Source: Veillonella sp. 3891
GTDB lineage: Bacteria > Bacillota > Negativicutes > Veillonellales > Veillonellaceae
Assembly (NCBI RefSeq): GCF_003992315.1
Contig: NZ_RQVE01000008.1
Span: forward strand, 1 to 64,000
Reading direction: 5' to 3'
Length of the DNA: 64,000 nt
Shown here: positions 60,487 through 64,000 of the stretch, piece after piece
Numbering within the stretch: the stretch's first letter is position 1
Layout of the letters: the number at the start of each line of letters is the position of its first letter
Program-made: the position numbers and the translations under genes
Notes under the pieces: model-generated
What the model was told of the DNA's origin: nothing
Seen by the model: the letters and a program-made list of their open reading frames with translations, nothing else
The model's database searches: none

Positions 60487-61321
60487 CCGGTAATGCCACT
60501 TCCGACCAATGTAAGTCGATTGTACGTCCTGCTTCTAATTGTACTTTTACTGTCTTTTTCATGTTATTGATTTTTAAGACTTTTCCTAATCCTTCATCAG
60601 TAACGACTTCTTTACCGATACCAGGGGGCTCTGCTACAGGAACTGGTTGTTTTGCTTTTTGTGAATACAAGTCTCCCCCTTTTTGGTAGGAGTCATTTTC
60701 ATAGTTCAAACAGCACATCAAGCGACCACAAATACCAGAAATTTTTGTTGGATTTAAACTTAAGTTTTGATCTTTCGCCATCCGAATAGATACAGATGCA
60801 AAATCACCTAAAAATGTAGCACAACATAATGGACGACCACAGGCACCAATGCCGTTTAGTACCTTTGCCTCGTCACGGACCCCTACTTGGCGCAATTCAA
60901 TACGCGTACGGAATACATTGGCCAAATCTTTTACAAGTTCACGAAAATCAATACGACCTTCTGCAGTAAAGAAAAAGACAATTTTATTCATATCAAATGT
61001 GTATTCCACATTGATTAATTTCATCGGCAATCCACGATAGGCAATTTTTTCTAATCCGATTTCAAAGGCTTTTTCTTCTCGCTCTCTATTTTTCTCTACT
61101 TGCTTATAATCTTTTGGTGTTGCTTTGCGCGTCACTTCTTTCAGCGGTTGCACCACGCTATCTTTCGATACTTTCCGTGGCCCAATTACGACTTCCCCAA
61201 ATTCCAAACCACGAGAGGTTTCTACTATGACACCATCTCCTATCGTAAGGGTTACAAACCCAGGGCTAAAGTAGTAGATTTTGCCTGCTTTTTTAAAGCG
61301 TACTCCTACTATAGTAACCAC
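60476..61321 (-). CDS. ricT: PSP1 domain protein RicT (YaaT)
   Basis: RicT belongs to the PSP1 family. In B. subtilis it forms the Y-complex with RicA and RicF, carries Fe-S clusters and promotes RNase Y-dependent mRNA maturation. The 281-residue protein has the PSP1 core and the cysteine clusters GACGRPLCCATFLGDF (about 158-173) and ICGRLMCCLNYE (about 195-206). It starts with GTG at 61321, 7 nt after AAGGAGG, and shares TAGTG with the holB stop. No ricA or ricF is in the window. Confidence 0.92.
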   Translation of the reverse strand: MVTIVGVRFKKAGKIYYFSPGFVTLTIGDGVIVETSRGLEFGEVVIGPRKVSKDSVVQPLKEVTRKATPKDYKQVEKNREREEKAFEIGLEKIAYRGLPMKLINVEYTFDMNKIVFFFTAEGRIDFRELVKDLANVFRTRIELRQVGVRDEAKVLNGIGACGRPLCCATFLGDFASVSIRMAKDQNLSLNPTKISGICGRLMCCLNYENDSYQKGGDLYSQKAKQPVPVAEPPGIGKEVVTDEGLGKVLKINNMKKTVKVQLEAGRTIDLHWSEVALPDEE

Positions 61322-62364
61322 TATATATCCTCCTTCACAGCCTCCCTTAAGGCCAATATAACTCCATCTATGACAAGGCCTAAGCGCACATTAAGGCGCA
61401 GTGCCTGTTCTGCTTCTAATGTAATGGGCACAATTCGATGCAAAGATTTAGACGACCATCGTTGTAAAATCATTTGCATGCGGAATCGATACTCACTAAG
61501 TATCATCTTCTCACTCTCTGTACCATATCGCAAGGCTAACATGTCTCTTGCTAGCACTCGCAACCAACTCAATATATCTAACACCGTTTCTTTTGAAAGT
61601 CCCTCAAAGGATAAAGTTAAGGTGGTAAAGAAATGATTTCTTTCAACCACACATTCTAGCACTTCCATCGCCTTTTCTAAACTTTCAATACCACCAGCCT
61701 GCGCCCACTGACGAGCTAATGCGGGATTTCCACGAGCACTTCGCACAGCACGTCGAATGTCCCCTGTATAGCCTTCCTTGATTAAGGCCTTCACCAATTC
61801 CTCTTCTGGCACTGGTTGCATACCAATGAGCATACATCGTGACACGATGGTGGGTAGTACAGTATCGATATTGGTAGTGACAATGATAAAATACATATTT
61901 CTCGGTGGTTCTTCGATCGTTTTCAGCATCGCATTCGCTAGAACAGTATTGGCCGTCTGAAAGCCTTCTACGATAACCACCCGTGGTGTATCACTAGATA
62001 CATTGATATACTTCTCTAGTAATGTATACCATTGTTCTACACTGAGCTGTGTTTTCATAGGGCGAATCCAAAAAGCTTGACCTTGATCAATATAGATTGG
62101 CAAACCTTTCTCTTTGACTGCGCTCTCACTTTCACCAGACTCAATGCGTTGTTGCTCTATAGCGGATAAAAAGGTCCGTCCCTCATCAGGAGAAAAAATC
62201 TGACGTCCTACTATTAAGGATCCAATGGCTATAGCCATAGAGGTAGATTCTAAACCTGTTTCTCCGTAGAGCAGTAAACTATGGGGTAAAGTAGAATCAT
62301 GGATTAATGTAGTAATTTGTTCTTTCACTTGGTGTTGACCAAGTACAGTTTCAAAAAATGACAT
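61321..62364 (-). CDS. holB: DNA polymerase III, delta' subunit
   Basis: HolB is a clamp-loader ATPase-fold subunit. The 347-residue protein begins with FETVLGQHQVKEQI and HSLLLYGETGLES, where the P-loop is degenerate (no GKT), as is usual for delta'. Then come the SRC motif region (IVSRCMLIGMQ, about 175) and a helical C-terminal collar domain. AAAGGAGGG precedes the ATG. It lies between tmk and ricT, as in B. subtilis. Confidence 0.92.
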   Translation of the reverse strand: MSFFETVLGQHQVKEQITTLIHDSTLPHSLLLYGETGLESTSMAIAIGSLIVGRQIFSPDEGRTFLSAIEQQRIESGESESAVKEKGLPIYIDQGQAFWIRPMKTQLSVEQWYTLLEKYINVSSDTPRVVIVEGFQTANTVLANAMLKTIEEPPRNMYFIIVTTNIDTVLPTIVSRCMLIGMQPVPEEELVKALIKEGYTGDIRRAVRSARGNPALARQWAQAGGIESLEKAMEVLECVVERNHFFTTLTLSFEGLSKETVLDILSWLRVLARDMLALRYGTESEKMILSEYRFRMQMILQRWSSKSLHRIVPITLEAEQALRLNVRLGLVIDGVILALREAVKEDI

Positions 62365-62436
62365 ACGCCCTCCTTTACCTCATTAGACTACCCTTTATTA
62401 TAGCATGTTATGGCAATAAATACACGAATAAAAGAA

Positions 62437-62500
62437 GAAACACCACATGGTTTCCGCAAAATATTTGCACTCTATGTGGTGTTTCTATCATATCCTTTTT
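62437..62500 (-). terminator. Terminator between tmk and holB
   Basis: A perfect 12-bp stem GAAACACCACAT/ATGTGGTGTTTC (62437-62448 with 62474-62485), with a smaller inner stem GCAAAATATTTGC, is followed on the minus strand by TTCTTCTTTTATTC. It should end the tmk transcript before holB. Confidence 0.8.
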
Positions 62501-62587
62501 TAACGTGTATCGTACCATAACAGACTATCCATGATACTATACTATTCACACTATTGAATAGGTACGACACATTTTATTAGCTAGGGA

Positions 62588-63268
62588 CTAGCCTTTACAT
62601 ATATATTGTTTTGCAATACTATAGACTTCCTCATGAATGTCTTCAATGGTGCGCAATTGATTACTTTCATTCTCACAGTGCACTCGATGCCAATCATAGG
62701 TATCCACCAACATATCATAGGCATCATGAACCTCCGTCAAGTGAGAGGTATCTTGCTCATGAATATCACCTGTATTGCCACCTGTTTTACCTGTCCGTTC
62801 CGCTAACAGGGATTTTGATAATGACAAAGGCATATCCAATAAGATGACCGCATCCGGCCTTGGTAACCCATATAACTCATACTCTAATTGATCAAGCCAC
62901 TCTAAAAATGCTTTACGTTCTTTCGTATCCGTGTACTTTATCATTTGATGCACCATATTAGAAGTGGTATACCGATCAGCGATGATAATGCCACCTTCTT
63001 CATAAAAGCGCTGCCAATCTTGGCGATACGATGCAAATCGGTCTATAGCATAGAGGGTGCTAGCCACATAGGCATTCACGGAGTTTGCCTCTTTTCCAAA
63101 GTCCCCACGTAAATACATTTTGATGGGCTCTGCCGCTGGACTGTCGTAATTAGGAAAACTTACAGACCGCACGGGATATCCTTCTGCTTGTAACCGTTCC
63201 AACAATTTTGCAGTCTGCGTGGCCTTACCACTGCCGTCGCCACCTTCAATAATAATTAATTGTCCCAT
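62588..63268 (-). CDS. tmk: Thymidylate kinase
   Basis: Tmk converts dTMP to dTDP. The 226-residue protein has the P-loop IEGGDGSGKATQT (about 7-19; Ala replaces the more usual Ser/Thr after GK), the substrate region SFPNYDSPAAEPI (about 39-51), YAIDRFASYRQDW (about 73-85), ADRYTTSN (the DRY motif, about 95-102) and a LID segment with LLAERTGKTGG (about 153). Slightly longer than the usual 205-215. AAGGAGATATAT precedes the ATG. A separate unit from holB. Confidence 0.92.
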   Translation of the reverse strand: MGQLIIIEGGDGSGKATQTAKLLERLQAEGYPVRSVSFPNYDSPAAEPIKMYLRGDFGKEANSVNAYVASTLYAIDRFASYRQDWQRFYEEGGIIIADRYTTSNMVHQMIKYTDTKERKAFLEWLDQLEYELYGLPRPDAVILLDMPLSLSKSLLAERTGKTGGNTGDIHEQDTSHLTEVHDAYDMLVDTYDWHRVHCENESNQLRTIEDIHEEVYSIAKQYICKG

Positions 63269-63376
63269 ATATATCTCCTTATGACATCGTAATTCTTCTC
63301 GTATACTCTTTCAATCCCTTATATAAATCGTGTGTATCTTCTTACTAAATACATTTTATTTCTATACATAATATAT

Positions 63377-64000
63377 CTATATATCTTTACATACGAGGAT
63401 TGTCTTCAGCTGGCGGTCCCTAGCACCATTCGGCACATACCCATCACGTTGTTTCTGCTCAATATATGTCAATACATCTTCCGTTATGTTCTCACCTACA
63501 CCTAAACAAGGGATTCCTGGTGGGTAATAGGTAATCGTTTCTCCACTAATTCGTCCTAGGGCTTCTTCCAAAGGGATTTCTTCTATCTCTGCATAAAATG
63601 CTTGCCGTGGTGAAAGTGCCACTACAGGTGTCGGTAATATTTCCATTATACTTGCATCTACATCACTATCATGCGTAGCATATGTATCATCTACACTATC
63701 TATGATACGATTCTTTGCACTATTCACTGTATTGAAAAACGTATGATTACTTTGTTCAAGTAAACATGAGTTATCTCGTTGCGCATATGCTCTACCACTC
63801 TTTGTGGTACCTTCTGGCTTATGTCTATACATGTCTGAGATATCCTGCACCGCCTCTATGACCTGTTGTATAGATCTTTCTGTATCACCAATGGTAATCA
63901 ACAGCAATACATGATAGGCTTTCATCAGTTCCACTTCAATACGGCGTTGTCGTAACTCTCGTTCTAGCTCCTGTGCAGTGAGTCCAAGATTTTTCGCATC
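63377..64000 (-). CDS. Orn/Lys/Arg decarboxylase, C-terminal part (cut by window edge)
   Basis: The reading frame is open to the right edge of the window, so the gene is incomplete here. The visible 207 residues begin with DAKNLGLTAQELERELRQ and continue IEVELMKAYHVLLLITIGDT, then the C-terminal domain LSPRQAFYAEIEEIPLEEALGRISGETITYYPPGIPCLGVGE (about 115-157). This is the end of a PLP-dependent fold-type I ornithine/lysine/arginine decarboxylase of the B. subtilis YaaO/SpeA type. The PLP lysine lies beyond the window. Position upstream of tmk matches B. subtilis. Confidence 0.9.
   Translation of the reverse strand, partial: DAKNLGLTAQELERELRQRRIEVELMKAYHVLLLITIGDTERSIQQVIEAVQDISDMYRHKPEGTTKSGRAYAQRDNSCLLEQSNHTFFNTVNSAKNRIIDSVDDTYATHDSDVDASIMEILPTPVVALSPRQAFYAEIEEIPLEEALGRISGETITYYPPGIPCLGVGENITEDVLTYIEQKQRDGYVPNGARDRQLKTILVCKDI

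Noticed and set aside
1-64000. tRNA or rRNA genes
   Set aside because: On reading the intergenic regions I found no segment with tRNA-like T-loop and acceptor features and no rRNA sequence. A dedicated tRNA scan would be decisive.

Overview
The window looks like chromosome from a low-GC diderm Firmicute of the class Negativicutes, most likely Veillonella or a close relative. This is inferred from content, not from a database match. Several blocks follow Firmicute gene order: rimP-nusA-ylxR-ylxQ-infB-rbfA-nrnA-truB, tmk-holB-ricT-trmN6-rsmI-metG-tatD, and a 3D/G5-domain protein gene followed by rnmV-rsmA. Two lipopolysaccharide heptosyltransferases imply an outer membrane. Almost every gene is on the minus strand. 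The exceptions are an HD-GYP gene, cfa, a DEAD-box helicase, prfC, gltS and a tiny toxin gene.

Layout. 1-2.9 kb: polar amino-acid ABC importer with a consensus promoter. 2.96-3.2 kb: a structured RNA gene of unknown identity with its own promoter and terminator. 3.5-8.7 kb: HD-GYP gene, then ribF, a chorismate mutase-shikimate kinase fusion, recD2 and comFC. 8.75-15.8 kb: the nusA-infB translation operon. 15.9-21.1 kb: Spx/ArsC-like protein, M18 aminopeptidase, exonuclease and heptosyltransferases. 21.6-22.8 kb: cfa. 22.9-32.5 kb: an accessory type I restriction-modification island. 32.6-34.3 kb: two membrane proteins of unknown function and a type I toxin-antitoxin candidate. 34.3-39.9 kb: a P-type metal ATPase with a small partner protein, then the feoA-feoB iron(II) uptake operon. 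40.2-49 kb: DEAD-box helicase, topB, prfC, polysaccharide deacetylase and gltS. 49.1-64 kb: rsmA, rnmV, a G5/3D-domain protein, ppk1, ppx, tatD, metG, rsmI, trmN6, ricT, holB, tmk, and the C-terminus of an Orn/Lys/Arg decarboxylase cut by the window edge.

The most interesting system is the type I R-M island. It holds hsdR, hsdM, one full two-TRD hsdS, one silent half-hsdS cassette, one unrelated half-S gene, a PD-(D/E)XK nuclease/transposase-family protein and a tyrosine recombinase. Each TRD of hsdS and of the silent cassette is bounded by the same two short repeats, all in direct orientation, and both repeats share a core coding Gln-Arg-Lys. This suggests TRD shuffling that changes methylation specificity.

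Three other elements deserve attention. One is a 25-codon holin-like toxin gene with a convergent antisense promoter and a 12-bp 5'/3' complementarity. Another is a roughly 430-bp nested palindrome built from diverged repeats, between the 3D-domain gene and rnmV. The third is a cluster of DnaA-box-like sites upstream of the 3D-domain gene, in the ppk1 to 3D-domain interval.
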